A program made the position numbers and the translations under genes. Positions 51,224-60,494 of a DNA stretch of 64,000 nucleotides are shown in pieces. The number at the start of each line of letters is the position of its first letter. Positions within the stretch are counted from its first letter, which is position 1. The notes under the pieces are model-generated. The model was not told where the DNA came from. It saw only the letters and a program-made list of their open reading frames with translations, and did no database searches. The stretch spans positions 1 to 64,000 of the forward strand of contig CAYJAY010000004.1 in NCBI GenBank assembly GCA_964368445.1, given 5' to 3'. This DNA is from CAYJAY01 sp964368445. Its GTDB lineage: Bacteria; Bacillota; Clostridia; Oscillospirales; Ruminococcaceae.

Positions 51224-53275
51224 TTGAGCAACCTAAATGTTGTAAAATATGATATAACTAAACTCAAGGGGGTTGGCAGCCTTCGCCAAAAGCTTTTTAA
51301 AAAGCTTGGCGTGGAAACTGTTGACGCTCTTTTGAGCTATTACCCAAGACGCTATGACAACTTGCGACTTTCTTCGTCGATAGCGTCCGCCGAAATAGGT
51401 AGCTTTGTCGTAATTAAAGCCATAATAAACCAAAAACTACCGCCCGCCAGAATAGGCGGCGGACGTATGCTTTATAAAGCGACGGCGTTCGACCAAAGCT
51501 GTTCTGTCGTTTTAACATGGTTTAATAATCGTTATACATATGACGCGCTTAAAGAGGGCGAAGAGTACTTTTTTTTCTGTAAACTTTCGACCGGTTTCAC
51601 CAAAAGAGAAGCGATTAGCCCTGTTATTATACCAAAAGATAAGGTCGGAACGTTTGCGCCTGTCTATTCCTCTACCGACGGACTGTCGAGCAAGGTTATA
51701 TCAAACACGGTGGCACAAGCGTTAAAGTTTGTCGACGAGGTTGTACAAGAAACGATTCCACAAGATATACTTAACAAGTTTGATTTGATATCTTTAAAAG
51801 AAGCAACCAAAAAAATCCACTTCCCAAAAAACGAACAAGATATATCGGCGGCTAAAAAGCGACTTATAACGGAAGAATTACTTGTTTTGTCGCTTGGGAT
51901 GAAATATATAAAAAGCAGTTCAAAAAAACTTAATGGGGTTTCGCTGCCGATTGTTCCGTTATCTGATTTTATCAATGGCGTGCCGTTTAAGCTTACTAAC
52001 GCACAGCTAAAGTCGATTAGAGAGATATCAAAAGACCTTGCAAACAACACCCCTATGAACAGACTTTTGCAGGGCGACGTAGGCAGCGGAAAGACGGTTG
52101 TTTCGGCAGCGGCGGTGTTTCAAAGTTTTGAAAATGGATTTCAATCGGCGGTTATGGCGCCAACCGAGATACTCGCGTCACAACATTTTGAAACGTACAG
52201 CATGTTGTTGGAACCGCTTGGGGTTAAAATAGGATTTTTGACCGGCTCGGTAAAAGGAAAAGCAAGAGAAGAAGTTCTAACAAAGCTTGAAAACGGACAA
52301 CTTGACCTTTTGGTTGGCACACATGCCGTTATATCACAAAACGTAAAGTTTAAAAACCTTGCCGTTGTTATAACAGACGAGCAACACCGTTTCGGAGTAA
52401 ACCAAAGAACGGCACTTTCGGACAAAGGGAACAATCCGCATATGTTAGTTATATCGGCAACTCCGATACCGCGAACGCTTGCGCTTATAATATATGGTGA
52501 TCTTGATATATCGGTTATAGACGAGCTTCCCCACGGAAGAAAACCGATTAAAACATATGTCGTTTCGTCTGATTATAAAAAAAGATATCTTGACTTCGTA
52601 AGGAAATCTACCGAAAGCAAAAACGCTGTTTTTATAATCTGTCCTTTGGTTGAAGAAAGCGAGATGCTTGACGAGGTTAAATCTGCAAGCAAATATAAAC
52701 AAGAGATTGAAAGTTATTTCAAAGACATAAAAGTTGGGTTGCTGCACGGGAGAATGAAGCCTAAAGAGAAAAACGACGTTATGGAACAGATGCTTCGTGG
52801 CGAGATCTCGGTCTTGGTTTCGACCACCGTTATCGAAGTTGGGATTGACATAAAGCGCGCAAACCTTATAATAATTGAAAACGCAGAAAGGTTTGGACTT
52901 TCTACGCTACACCAACTTCGCGGACGCGTTGGAAGAGGCGACGACCAAAGTTATTGTGTTTTGGTGTCAAACAGCAAAAACGAAAGCTCAAAAGCTCGGC
53001 TTGAGACTATGCGCCAGACGTGTGATGGTTTTAAAATCGCACAGGATGACCTTAAAAACAGAGGCCCAGGTGATTTTTTGGGAAGACGTCAACATGGTTT
53101 GCCCGAGTTTAGAATAGCAGACCTTGCAAGTGACAGCGACGAAATTACACTGTCACAAAAAATTACATTTGATATAATGGAAAATCAACAGTTCGTTTTG
53201 TCGGATAGGTTTAAAGCTTTAAGACAAAAGACTGAAGATATGTTTGAGGGGTTTTTAAAAGGGAGGTTAAATTAA
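51224..53275 (+). CDS. recG: ATP-dependent DNA helicase RecG
   Basis: RecG is a branch-migrating helicase that remodels stalled replication forks. The 683 residues show the N-terminal wedge/OB domain (about 10-180), the helicase core with Walker A QGDVGSGKT (283-291, Lys290), DEQHRFGV as the DEAH-like box, TATPIPRTLAL as motif III, and TTVIEVGIDIKRANLII and LHQLRGRVGRG toward the end. The start is TTG, six bases after the fakA stop; the short wedge start KYDITKLKGVGSLRQKL is normal for the family. Confidence 0.98.
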   Translation: MSNLNVVKYDITKLKGVGSLRQKLFKKLGVETVDALLSYYPRRYDNLRLSSSIASAEIGSFVVIKAIINQKLPPARIGGGRMLYKATAFDQSCSVVLTWFNNRYTYDALKEGEEYFFFCKLSTGFTKREAISPVIIPKDKVGTFAPVYSSTDGLSSKVISNTVAQALKFVDEVVQETIPQDILNKFDLISLKEATKKIHFPKNEQDISAAKKRLITEELLVLSLGMKYIKSSSKKLNGVSLPIVPLSDFINGVPFKLTNAQLKSIREISKDLANNTPMNRLLQGDVGSGKTVVSAAAVFQSFENGFQSAVMAPTEILASQHFETYSMLLEPLGVKIGFLTGSVKGKAREEVLTKLENGQLDLLVGTHAVISQNVKFKNLAVVITDEQHRFGVNQRTALSDKGNNPHMLVISATPIPRTLALIIYGDLDISVIDELPHGRKPIKTYVVSSDYKKRYLDFVRKSTESKNAVFIICPLVEESEMLDEVKSASKYKQEIESYFKDIKVGLLHGRMKPKEKNDVMEQMLRGEISVLVSTTVIEVGIDIKRANLIIIENAERFGLSTLHQLRGRVGRGDDQSYCVLVSNSKNESSKARLETMRQTCDGFKIAQDDLKNRGPGDFLGRRQHGLPEFRIADLASDSDEITLSQKITFDIMENQQFVLSDRFKALRQKTEDMFEGFLKGRLN

Positions 53276-53276
53276 T

Positions 53277-54728
53277 TTGATAGATAAAAAAATTAAATCA
53301 GTTATATTGCTTTTGATTTTAACGATTACGGTTCCGTTTTCGGCTTTAGCGGCGGAATATGAACCGCCATTTGGGGTGACGGCAGAGGGGATATATCTTG
53401 TTAATACAGACACAAATCAAGTTGTATATTCTAAAAATGCAGACAAACAACTTCATCCGGCGTCTACAACAAAGATTATGTCGACCGCGCTAGCACTTGA
53501 AATGACGGAAGATTTAAACATTATGGTTACCGCTCCGGACGATTTGTGGGACGAATTTAGCCAGATTTCGGGGATTTCAAACGCCGGAATTTCTGCGGGA
53601 GAAACGATGTCGATGTATGATCTGTTGCATTGCATGATGATAGTGTCGGCAAACGAAGCGGCTTCTATCGTTTCGGAATACTATGGTGGCGATGAGTTTA
53701 TCAATTTGATGAACCAAAAAGCGTTGGAACTTGGTTGTACGGGGACAAACTTCTCAAACCCACATGGGCTTTTTGTAGATAACCACTATTCAACGGCGGA
53801 AGATCTATATAAAATAACCGAATGGGCTCTTTCGGTTCCCGGTTTTATCGAGATTGCGGAAAAATCAAGATACACCGTTCCGGCAACCAACATGTCGGAC
53901 GAGCGGCTGCTTGCGACAACCGTTTTGGTTCAAGACAGCTCGACACAGTACTACACTTCATACATCAATGGGGTTAAAACGGGAACATTGCCTGCTGCGG
54001 GAAGGTGTCTTGTCACGACCGCATCAAACGACGGACAAAACTATATCCTAACGCTTCTCGGAGCGACAACCGACCCTTCGTATCAATTGTGGGGGGATGG
54101 GGCGATTTCTTCGTTCACCGAAACAATCATGCTTTATGATTGGGCATATGGAAATTTTGAGACGATTAATGTAATCAACACGGACACGGCGATAGGAAGC
54201 GCCCAGCTCAGGCACAGTTCGCAAAAAGACGAACTTGTTTTATACGGTAGCGGAGAGGTTTCGACAGTAGTCGAGATTGCAAGGGAGCAAGACCCCGAAA
54301 TTACCTACGAGATGGATATACCCGACCTTGTTTATGCGCCTGTTGAAGTTGGACAAGAGATAGGCAAAGCCAAGGTTTTTGCGGACGGCGAATATGTGGG
54401 CGAGATAAGTTTAATATCACGCGAAAACATCGAAAAAAGCGCATGGGCGGCGTTTCTTGATACATTAAGCGAGATTATGAGTTCGAGTTATATGCAGATT
54501 GTTGTCATAGTTGTGCTTTCAATCGTCGGAATCTATATACTTTATATCTTTGTTGTTATTATCTCGGAACGAAACAAAAAGAAGAAACGAATAGCGGCTT
54601 TGAGAAGACGCCAACAACTTGAAAACCTTAAAAGACAAGGAAAGTTGCCAAATCAAAACGGAAACAACAGGTATAACCGTCCGCCCGAAAACCCCTATGC
54701 GGACAACCCAAGAAACAAAAGAAGATAG
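53277..54728 (+). CDS. D-Ala-D-Ala carboxypeptidase (PBP5/6 family)
   Basis: This 483-residue protein is a DacA/DacF-type D,D-carboxypeptidase that trims peptidoglycan stem peptides outside the membrane. A signal peptide ends around SALAAEYEP. The three active-site motifs are S63-T-T-K66, S123-A-N125 and K234-T-G. A C-terminal PBP5 domain follows (about 275-385). Unlike classic members anchored by an amphipathic helix, it ends in a true helix (about 403-430) and a basic, Arg/Lys/Asn-rich cytosolic tail of some 55 residues. The start is TTG with GGGAGG ten bases upstream, overlapping the end of recG. Confidence 0.95.
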   Translation: MIDKKIKSVILLLILTITVPFSALAAEYEPPFGVTAEGIYLVNTDTNQVVYSKNADKQLHPASTTKIMSTALALEMTEDLNIMVTAPDDLWDEFSQISGISNAGISAGETMSMYDLLHCMMIVSANEAASIVSEYYGGDEFINLMNQKALELGCTGTNFSNPHGLFVDNHYSTAEDLYKITEWALSVPGFIEIAEKSRYTVPATNMSDERLLATTVLVQDSSTQYYTSYINGVKTGTLPAAGRCLVTTASNDGQNYILTLLGATTDPSYQLWGDGAISSFTETIMLYDWAYGNFETINVINTDTAIGSAQLRHSSQKDELVLYGSGEVSTVVEIAREQDPEITYEMDIPDLVYAPVEVGQEIGKAKVFADGEYVGEISLISRENIEKSAWAAFLDTLSEIMSSSYMQIVVIVVLSIVGIYILYIFVVIISERNKKKKRIAALRRRQQLENLKRQGKLPNQNGNNRYNRPPENPYADNPRNKRR

Positions 54729-54941
54729 AAAAAAACAGCTAAATATAAACGGTTTAGACAATACTCCTCAAAAGACGTTTGCTATGTGGTGGTTTCTTGC
54801 GAAAATCACAGATTTCGCCTTGTTAAACGTAGGTTGGGGAGTTTATTATTGCTCTATGTCAGTTAAACTTGACACACCGCTAAATAAAGGTTATATTTTA
54901 TAAGTATTGTTTTTTTAAATTTTCACACAGAGGTTTGTTAA

Positions 54942-55907
54942 ATGATGTTGGATAAAAAAATAAAAATTCCACTTGGTGGATTTTTACAAAAGATACACAT
55001 AAAGAGCCTTGACACAAACAACCCGGTGTTGCTTTTTTTACACGGAGGCCCCGGTGTTTGCAACCGCCACGCTGTTATGACGGCGCACAAAGATCTGCTT
55101 GACACGTTCACGCTTGTCGGTTGGGACCAACGCGGAAGCGGCGGCTCATACTATGGAGTTGAGGTGAAAGACCTCACGATTGAGCGGCTTGTTGAAGATG
55201 CAAGAGAACTTGTCGCGTATCTTTGCAAAGAATTTAACAAGCAAAAGATATTTATAATCGGCGGAAGTTGGGGAAGTGAACTTGGAACATGGCTTTCGTT
55301 TAAATATCCCGAACAGCTTGCGGCGTTTGTGGGTTTTGGACAGGTGGTTAATGGAACGCTTAACGAAGAGATAAGCTATAACTTTGCGCTTGACTCGGCA
55401 GAAAAAGCGGGCGACACCTCGTCTGTTTTGAAACTCATGGAACTAGGCCCCCCCGTTAAAGGGGTGTACAAAGGCGGGTTCGCCGGGATGATGATACAGC
55501 GCAGAGTTATGATGAAATATGGCGGATATTCAAAATCCCAAAACAAACGTAGCTATTTCAGTTCGATAGTTAAACCGATGCTGTTTTCAGGCGAATATTC
55601 TTTTTCGGATCTTTTTGGAATAATTAAAGGACATAAATTGGTGCTTGAAGCTATGTGGCCCGAAGTTGGCGCAACCGACCTTGCCAAAACCTGTACCGAG
55701 TTTGAAATTCCTATATTTATCTTTGACGGTGTCCACGACCAAAACACACCGGCGGAACTGGTGGAGGATTATTTTAATTTGATTAAAGCTCCTCAAAAAG
55801 AACTGGTTTGGTTTGAACATTCGGGACACAACCCAATGAGCGATGAACCGGAAAAATTTAAAAAGCTTTTGAGGGAAAAACTTTTAAAAAAGGTGTTACA
55901 TGAATAA
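54942..55907 (+). CDS. Alpha/beta hydrolase, prolyl iminopeptidase-like
   Basis: This 321-residue protein has the alpha/beta hydrolase fold of the S33 group. The oxyanion loop is FLHGGPGVCNRHAV (about 33-46), then VGWDQRGSGGS, and the nucleophile elbow GGSWGSELG near residues 106-114 with the catalytic Ser. The acid is in FDGVHDQNTPAELV and the His in FEHSGHNPMSDEPE. It may cleave short peptides or hydrolyse other small substrates. Its end overlaps the start of the symporter gene by eight bases, so the two are coupled and may import and process one compound. Confidence 0.9.
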   Translation: MMLDKKIKIPLGGFLQKIHIKSLDTNNPVLLFLHGGPGVCNRHAVMTAHKDLLDTFTLVGWDQRGSGGSYYGVEVKDLTIERLVEDARELVAYLCKEFNKQKIFIIGGSWGSELGTWLSFKYPEQLAAFVGFGQVVNGTLNEEISYNFALDSAEKAGDTSSVLKLMELGPPVKGVYKGGFAGMMIQRRVMMKYGGYSKSQNKRSYFSSIVKPMLFSGEYSFSDLFGIIKGHKLVLEAMWPEVGATDLAKTCTEFEIPIFIFDGVHDQNTPAELVEDYFNLIKAPQKELVWFEHSGHNPMSDEPEKFKKLLREKLLKKVLHE

Positions 55908-57273
55908 AATTAAACTAACCGAAAAGCTGGGCTTTTGCTCGCTTTCAACCGCAAGCAACGTGGTTTATCAGTTCAAAAGTATATACTATCTGTTCTTTTT
56001 GACAGATGTATTAAACATGAACGTTTTGATTGCCGGAACAATCTTGACTATCGGAACGATATGGGACGCAATTAACGACCCGTTAATTGGATTTTGGGCG
56101 GTCAATAAAAGATTTAAAAGCGGCGAAAGAGCTCGGCCGCTTGCGCTTTGGTTTTCGATTCCGTGGGCGATTACAGTTGTCCTTTTGTTTACCGATTTTA
56201 ACACGACCGAAACGACAACCGTTGTTATCTCGCTTATAATCTACATATTGTTTGAAACGTTCAACACGTTTGTAAACATTCCATACAACAGCATGGCAGG
56301 GCTTGCGACATCGGTCGACGCGGAAAGGCGTTCGATAAACATGTTCCGAAACATCGGCGCAACAATCGGCGCGGGAATTGGCGCGGTTTCTTGCCTTCCG
56401 CTTTTGAAACTGTTCGGAGCTATCGGCGAAGACGGAAACTTGGTTGATGCCTCTTCCTCAAAAGGGTTTATATTGACTGCACTAATTATGGGTGTAATCA
56501 CCGCCTTGGGAGGGCTTATACACTACTTCACATCTAAAGAACGCGTTAAGCAGATTTCAAGCGTGCAGGATAAACTTTCGATAACAACCGTTTTTTCAAT
56601 GCTTACAAAAAGCAAAGCTTGGATATTCAACACGGTATATATCTGTTTATACGGCGTTACAAACCTGCTTTTGTTAACGTGTGTGACATATTACGCAACG
56701 TATGTTTTGGGTCAAACCTCCTCTGCTACTCTAATTCAGGCGGTCTATCTTGTGTTTTCTCTCGGAGCTTCGTTTTTGGTTCCGCAAATCGACAAAAAGA
56801 TTGGCCGAAGAAACACGATGGTGTTTGGTGCGGCGGTAGCCGTTATCGGAAAAGTTTGGTTTATGCTCAACCCGTTTTCGATATTTGCTATCTATTTCAA
56901 CGCGCTAACGGTAGGCATTGCCGCGACAACGGCGTTTATCATGTTTAACACCAATCGTGCAACGATAGTTGACCTTATCGAACTTAAAGAGGGTCGCCGC
57001 CTTGACAGCATGGTTTCAACGGCGGACAACTTGGCCTCGAAACTCGCTTCCGCTGGCGCAACTCAACTTATAGCTATCTCGCTAGCGTCTGCCGGATTTG
57101 ATTCGACGATAGTGGGGGCACAACCCGAATCGGCAATCAACATGATTAACTATATGTTAGGCTGGGTTCCGTTCTTGTTGTCGATAGGAATGTTGGCGCT
57201 TGTGTACTTTTTTCATATAGATAAAGACATGAAACAACTGCCACAGCATAACGAAGAACCGGAACAACAATAA
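55900..57273 (+). CDS. GPH-type sodium/sugar symporter (MFS)
   Basis: This 457-residue protein has 12 predicted helices and belongs to the glycoside-pentoside-hexuronide:cation symporter family (MelB-like). Marks are the early TDVLNMNVLIAGTILTIGTI, WDAINDPLIGFWA, FNTFVNIPYNSMAGLATSV and RSINMFRNIGATIGAG. These proteins take up sugars or glycosides with Na+ or H+. The substrate cannot be told; pairing with a hydrolase rather than a glycosidase is unusual. A terminator follows. Confidence 0.92.
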   Translation: MNKIKLTEKLGFCSLSTASNVVYQFKSIYYLFFLTDVLNMNVLIAGTILTIGTIWDAINDPLIGFWAVNKRFKSGERARPLALWFSIPWAITVVLLFTDFNTTETTTVVISLIIYILFETFNTFVNIPYNSMAGLATSVDAERRSINMFRNIGATIGAGIGAVSCLPLLKLFGAIGEDGNLVDASSSKGFILTALIMGVITALGGLIHYFTSKERVKQISSVQDKLSITTVFSMLTKSKAWIFNTVYICLYGVTNLLLLTCVTYYATYVLGQTSSATLIQAVYLVFSLGASFLVPQIDKKIGRRNTMVFGAAVAVIGKVWFMLNPFSIFAIYFNALTVGIAATTAFIMFNTNRATIVDLIELKEGRRLDSMVSTADNLASKLASAGATQLIAISLASAGFDSTIVGAQPESAINMINYMLGWVPFLLSIGMLALVYFFHIDKDMKQLPQHNEEPEQQ

Positions 57274-57288
57274 ATAACATAACTTAAC

Positions 57289-57324
57289 AAAAAAAGAACC
57301 ATGTACAAATGTGGTTCTTTTTTT
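57289..57324 (+). terminator. Terminator after the symporter gene
   Basis: AAAAAAAGAACCA, short loop and TGGTTCTTTTTTT form a 13-base-pair hairpin with a T run. Confidence 0.92.
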
Positions 57325-57386
57325 GAAATATATTGATATATAAAATCTGAAATACACAGAGATGTTGCTTTTTAGCGGAGAAAAAG

Positions 57387-58712
57387 ATGTATACAAAAGA
57401 TGTTGAATTTATAATTGATAGGTTGGAACAAAACGGATATGAGGGTTATATCGTTGGAGGCTGTGTTCGCGACAGCCTTTTGGGGCTTGTTCCGAAAGAC
57501 TATGATATCTGCACAGATGCGCTCCCAAACGAGGTTAAACAGTGTTTTTTAGGATTTAATGTAATCGACACCGGCTTGAAACACGGCACGGTTACCGTTG
57601 TGTTAAACGCAACGCCGTATGAGATTACGACGTATAGAACCGACGGGGAATATCTCGACAACAGAAGGCCGACAAACGTCACGTTTGTGCGAAATATTAA
57701 AGAGGATTTAATGCGACGTGATTTCACCGTTAACGCGATGGCATATAACCAAAAAGTTGGGGTTGTCGATCTGTTTGACGGAAAAAAACATCTCGAGCAA
57801 AAACTTATATCGGCGGTTCTTGACCCTGACACAAGGTTTAAAGAGGATGGGCTTAGGATTATAAGGGGTCTACGGTTTGCTTCGGTCTACGGGTTTGACA
57901 TTGAACAAGCGACATCTGAAAGCATGTTGAAAAACAAACAACTATTAAACAATATCTCACAAGAAAGGTTAAATTCCGAGCTTTGCAAACTGTTGGTTGG
58001 AAACAATGTCGAAAAAATACTGACAGATTATAGAGAAACATTTTCGGTAATAATACCACCGATTTTTGAAATGTTTGATTTTGAACAACACAACCCACAT
58101 CATATATACGACGTCTACACGCACACGGTTAAAGCGGTGTCGTATTCTGCGCCTATTAAAGAGGTGCGCCTTGCGCTTTTGTTTCATGATATCGGAAAAC
58201 CGGCAACATTTACGCAAGACCAAAACGGAACAGGGCATTTTTATCGACACGCACAACAAAGCGAACAGCTCGCAAGAACATGTTTAAATAAATTGAAGTT
58301 TGATAACAAAACAAAGATTGCTGTTTTAAAGCTTGTGAAATACCACGACGCGAATATTATCCCCGATTTAAAATCGGTTAAACGTTGGCTTAACAAACTG
58401 GGGCAACAAGACTTTGAACTGCTGTTAGAAGTTAAGAAAGCCGATGTTTTGGCACAAAGCGAAAAAGAGCTAGGGGCGAGATTACACGAATTACAAAAGC
58501 TTAAACAACTGATTCGACAGATTGAAACAGAAAAACTATGTTTTAATTTGAAGTCGCTTGCGGTTTCGGGAAACGATTTAATTGAGATAGGTGTGCCGAA
58601 AGGCAGAGAAATCGGTGAGGTATTGCAACAAGTTTTGAAAAACGTTATCGACGGAAATTTGAAAAACGATAAACAAGAAATTTTGAGTTTTGTGAAAGAC
58701 ATGACAAAATAA
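57387..58712 (+). CDS. cca: CCA-adding tRNA nucleotidyltransferase with HD domain
   Basis: This 441-residue enzyme adds or repairs the CCA end of tRNA; the tRNA-Lys in this window lacks an encoded CCA. The nucleotidyltransferase head has GGCVRDSLLG (24-33) and the metal acids Asp38 and Asp40 in KDYDICTDA, then RRDFTVNAMAY and EDGLRIIRGLRFASVYGFDI. An HD domain (from about 245) holds LLFHDIGKPATF and HFYRHAQQS. HD-bearing members can also remove 2',3'-cyclic phosphate. The gene stands alone after a terminator. Confidence 0.96.
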   Translation: MYTKDVEFIIDRLEQNGYEGYIVGGCVRDSLLGLVPKDYDICTDALPNEVKQCFLGFNVIDTGLKHGTVTVVLNATPYEITTYRTDGEYLDNRRPTNVTFVRNIKEDLMRRDFTVNAMAYNQKVGVVDLFDGKKHLEQKLISAVLDPDTRFKEDGLRIIRGLRFASVYGFDIEQATSESMLKNKQLLNNISQERLNSELCKLLVGNNVEKILTDYRETFSVIIPPIFEMFDFEQHNPHHIYDVYTHTVKAVSYSAPIKEVRLALLFHDIGKPATFTQDQNGTGHFYRHAQQSEQLARTCLNKLKFDNKTKIAVLKLVKYHDANIIPDLKSVKRWLNKLGQQDFELLLEVKKADVLAQSEKELGARLHELQKLKQLIRQIETEKLCFNLKSLAVSGNDLIEIGVPKGREIGEVLQQVLKNVIDGNLKNDKQEILSFVKDMTK

Positions 58713-58745
58713 GAGCTTCGCACCGTTAAACGATGTGAAGCTCTT
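58711..58745. terminator. Hairpin at the end of cca
   Basis: AAGAGCTTCGCA and TGTGAAGCTCTT pair over 12 bases with one G-T pair. There is no real T run on the plus strand, so it may be a weak terminator or an mRNA-end structure. Confidence 0.6.
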
Positions 58746-58785
58746 AAACTGTTTATGAAATTAGTGTAAAACTTGACATGATAAC

Positions 58786-59448
58786 CTAGTCCTGTTTCAC
58801 CTTCAGCCAGTCAACACGATTGTGGCACATTCTTTGAACTTTTTCAAAGAAACGTGAAACGTGGAATCCGTCACAAACGGCGTGGTGAACCGTCATAGAG
58901 ATAGGGATAAACGTTGTGTTGTCCTGTAAGAAAAATTTGCCCATAGTTATGGTGGGTTTAAGGTCTAAACCATCGTTGTAGAAATTAAGGTTTAGCGCCG
59001 AGAACGTGGTCCAAGGGGTTATGTATACATCAAAAGTGTTTTGCGGCATCGGAGTTTTGGGGAAAAGAACGGTTGAATTAGCGTATTTTTTAGTGTCTTC
59101 AAGATAGTTGTTGTTAAAGACACTAAAGTCTTTGTCATATTTTGTATAGATAGCGGAAAAAGTTTCGGTCTGTTCGTTAAAAACGGTGTAGCTTGGGTCT
59201 AGCGTATCCCAAATTCCAACAGTGCCTTTATCATCAAACCTAACCTTAAACTCGTCGAAACGGTTTGCCACCGTCGTCACGATGTACATCATGGCGGGAT
59301 AAAGCCTAATGTTCCTTTGTTTGATTTCAGATAACAGTTCGGTTATCTCGATGTTGCATGTAATGCTGTAGGTACAACGATTTTCCTCGATGTAGTGGTC
59401 GAAGAACGGGGTTCTAGCCCAGGTGCTTTTGTCGATTGGTTTAAACAT
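58786..59448 (-). CDS. CAT-family acetyltransferase (type A chloramphenicol acetyltransferase-like)
   Basis: This 220-residue protein matches type A chloramphenicol acetyltransferase from end to end: FKPIDKSTWARTPFFDHYI at the start, RLYPAMMYIVTTVAN, DPSYTVFNEQTETFS, LFPKTPMPQNTF, ITPWTTFSALNLN and the active-site block VHHAVCDGFHVSRFFE near residues 186-202. Genuine enzymes work as trimers and acetylate the 3-hydroxyl of chloramphenicol. It lies 32 bases after a glycosyltransferase gene in the same direction with no terminator between, so it may be the last gene of that operon, which is unusual for a resistance gene. AAGGAG precedes the ATG. Confidence 0.9.
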   Translation of the reverse strand: MFKPIDKSTWARTPFFDHYIEENRCTYSITCNIEITELLSEIKQRNIRLYPAMMYIVTTVANRFDEFKVRFDDKGTVGIWDTLDPSYTVFNEQTETFSAIYTKYDKDFSVFNNNYLEDTKKYANSTVLFPKTPMPQNTFDVYITPWTTFSALNLNFYNDGLDLKPTITMGKFFLQDNTTFIPISMTVHHAVCDGFHVSRFFEKVQRMCHNRVDWLKVKQD

Positions 59449-59480
59449 AATAACATCTCCTTGATTTATTTCAATTTAAA

Positions 59481-60494
59481 TTATCTACTGAGTGCTTTTT
59501 TAAGTTTATTTTTATATTTTACCACATCCGCAAAAAAAGTCATACTGTTTTTTGCGCCGATTATCTTTGCAACTATGGCAATTATCGGCTGTGCTACCAC
59601 CACGGCTTTCAACAACTCTTTGTTTCTGTCAAACCAAAACTCGGTTTGTTTCGCTTGTTCTTTGGGAAAATACTCCCTGTGTTGCAACAGGTCGTTTAAT
59701 AACATGACGGTTAAGTTGTAGATATAAAGCTTTTTAGCTTCGCTTTTTCCGTTTGAAAGTTGGTATAATTTTTCGCATATTGTCAAAAGGTCGTCATAAC
59801 GTTTATAGTTTCTCGGGTTGGTTGTAATTGAATTTTCCCGAAGATTATAAATATAATAATCTTTTTCGTTTAAATAAAAACTGTTCGCGTAGCACAGCAT
59901 TGTGGCGGTCCAAAGCGGATCTTCGTTTAAAAGACCGGGAGCAAACATAATATTGTTTTCTATAATAAAATCCCTTTTGACGACATACCGATATACGCAA
60001 GGTGAAACGTTATTCTTGCGAAATTCAGTCACAACGCTGTCGCCGGTTTTGCCGTTGATTTCGTTTTTGTTAAGGTTTGAATCACGATGATAAAAAACTT
60101 TTCCTGTATCATAAAATATCGCTTTAACATAGTTTACCACAACTTCGACGGGGTGTTTAATCAAAATGTTTGAAATCTCGACCAAACAGTCCTCTACAAA
60201 GTTATCGTCGCTGTCCAAAAAAACCAGATAATCGCCTGTTGCGTTTTCTATCGCCGTGTTGCGCGCCCCCGAAGGGCCTTGATTTTGTTGGTGGAAAACT
60301 TTTATCCGACTATCTTTTTTTGCATATCTGTCACAGATTTCCCCCGAACTGTCGGTGCTTCCGTCGTTAACGAGCAGAATTTCAAGGTTTTTGAAACTTC
60401 CAGAAATCAAACAATCAATAGATTTTTCAAGATATTTTTCAACGTTGTATATAGGGACAACAACGCTAAATTTAAGGTTGTTATCGGTTTTCAA
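59481..60494 (-). CDS. GT2 glycosyltransferase
   Basis: This protein of 337 residues is a family 2 glycosyltransferase: FSVVVPIYNVEKYLEKSIDCL at the start, LLVNDGSTDSSGEICDRYA, QQNQGPSGARNTAI and DYLVFLDSDDNFVEDC with the metal-binding DxD. The C-terminal part is typical of EpsJ/WaaV-like enzymes. It would extend a surface or capsular glycan in the cytosol. The start is placed at TTG 60494 with GGGAGGG seven bases upstream; a TTG at 60509 lies on the other side of that site. It overlaps the end of the GT4 gene upstream. Confidence 0.9.
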   Translation of the reverse strand: MKTDNNLKFSVVVPIYNVEKYLEKSIDCLISGSFKNLEILLVNDGSTDSSGEICDRYAKKDSRIKVFHQQNQGPSGARNTAIENATGDYLVFLDSDDNFVEDCLVEISNILIKHPVEVVVNYVKAIFYDTGKVFYHRDSNLNKNEINGKTGDSVVTEFRKNNVSPCVYRYVVKRDFIIENNIMFAPGLLNEDPLWTATMLCYANSFYLNEKDYYIYNLRENSITTNPRNYKRYDDLLTICEKLYQLSNGKSEAKKLYIYNLTVMLLNDLLQHREYFPKEQAKQTEFWFDRNKELLKAVVVAQPIIAIVAKIIGAKNSMTFFADVVKYKNKLKKALSR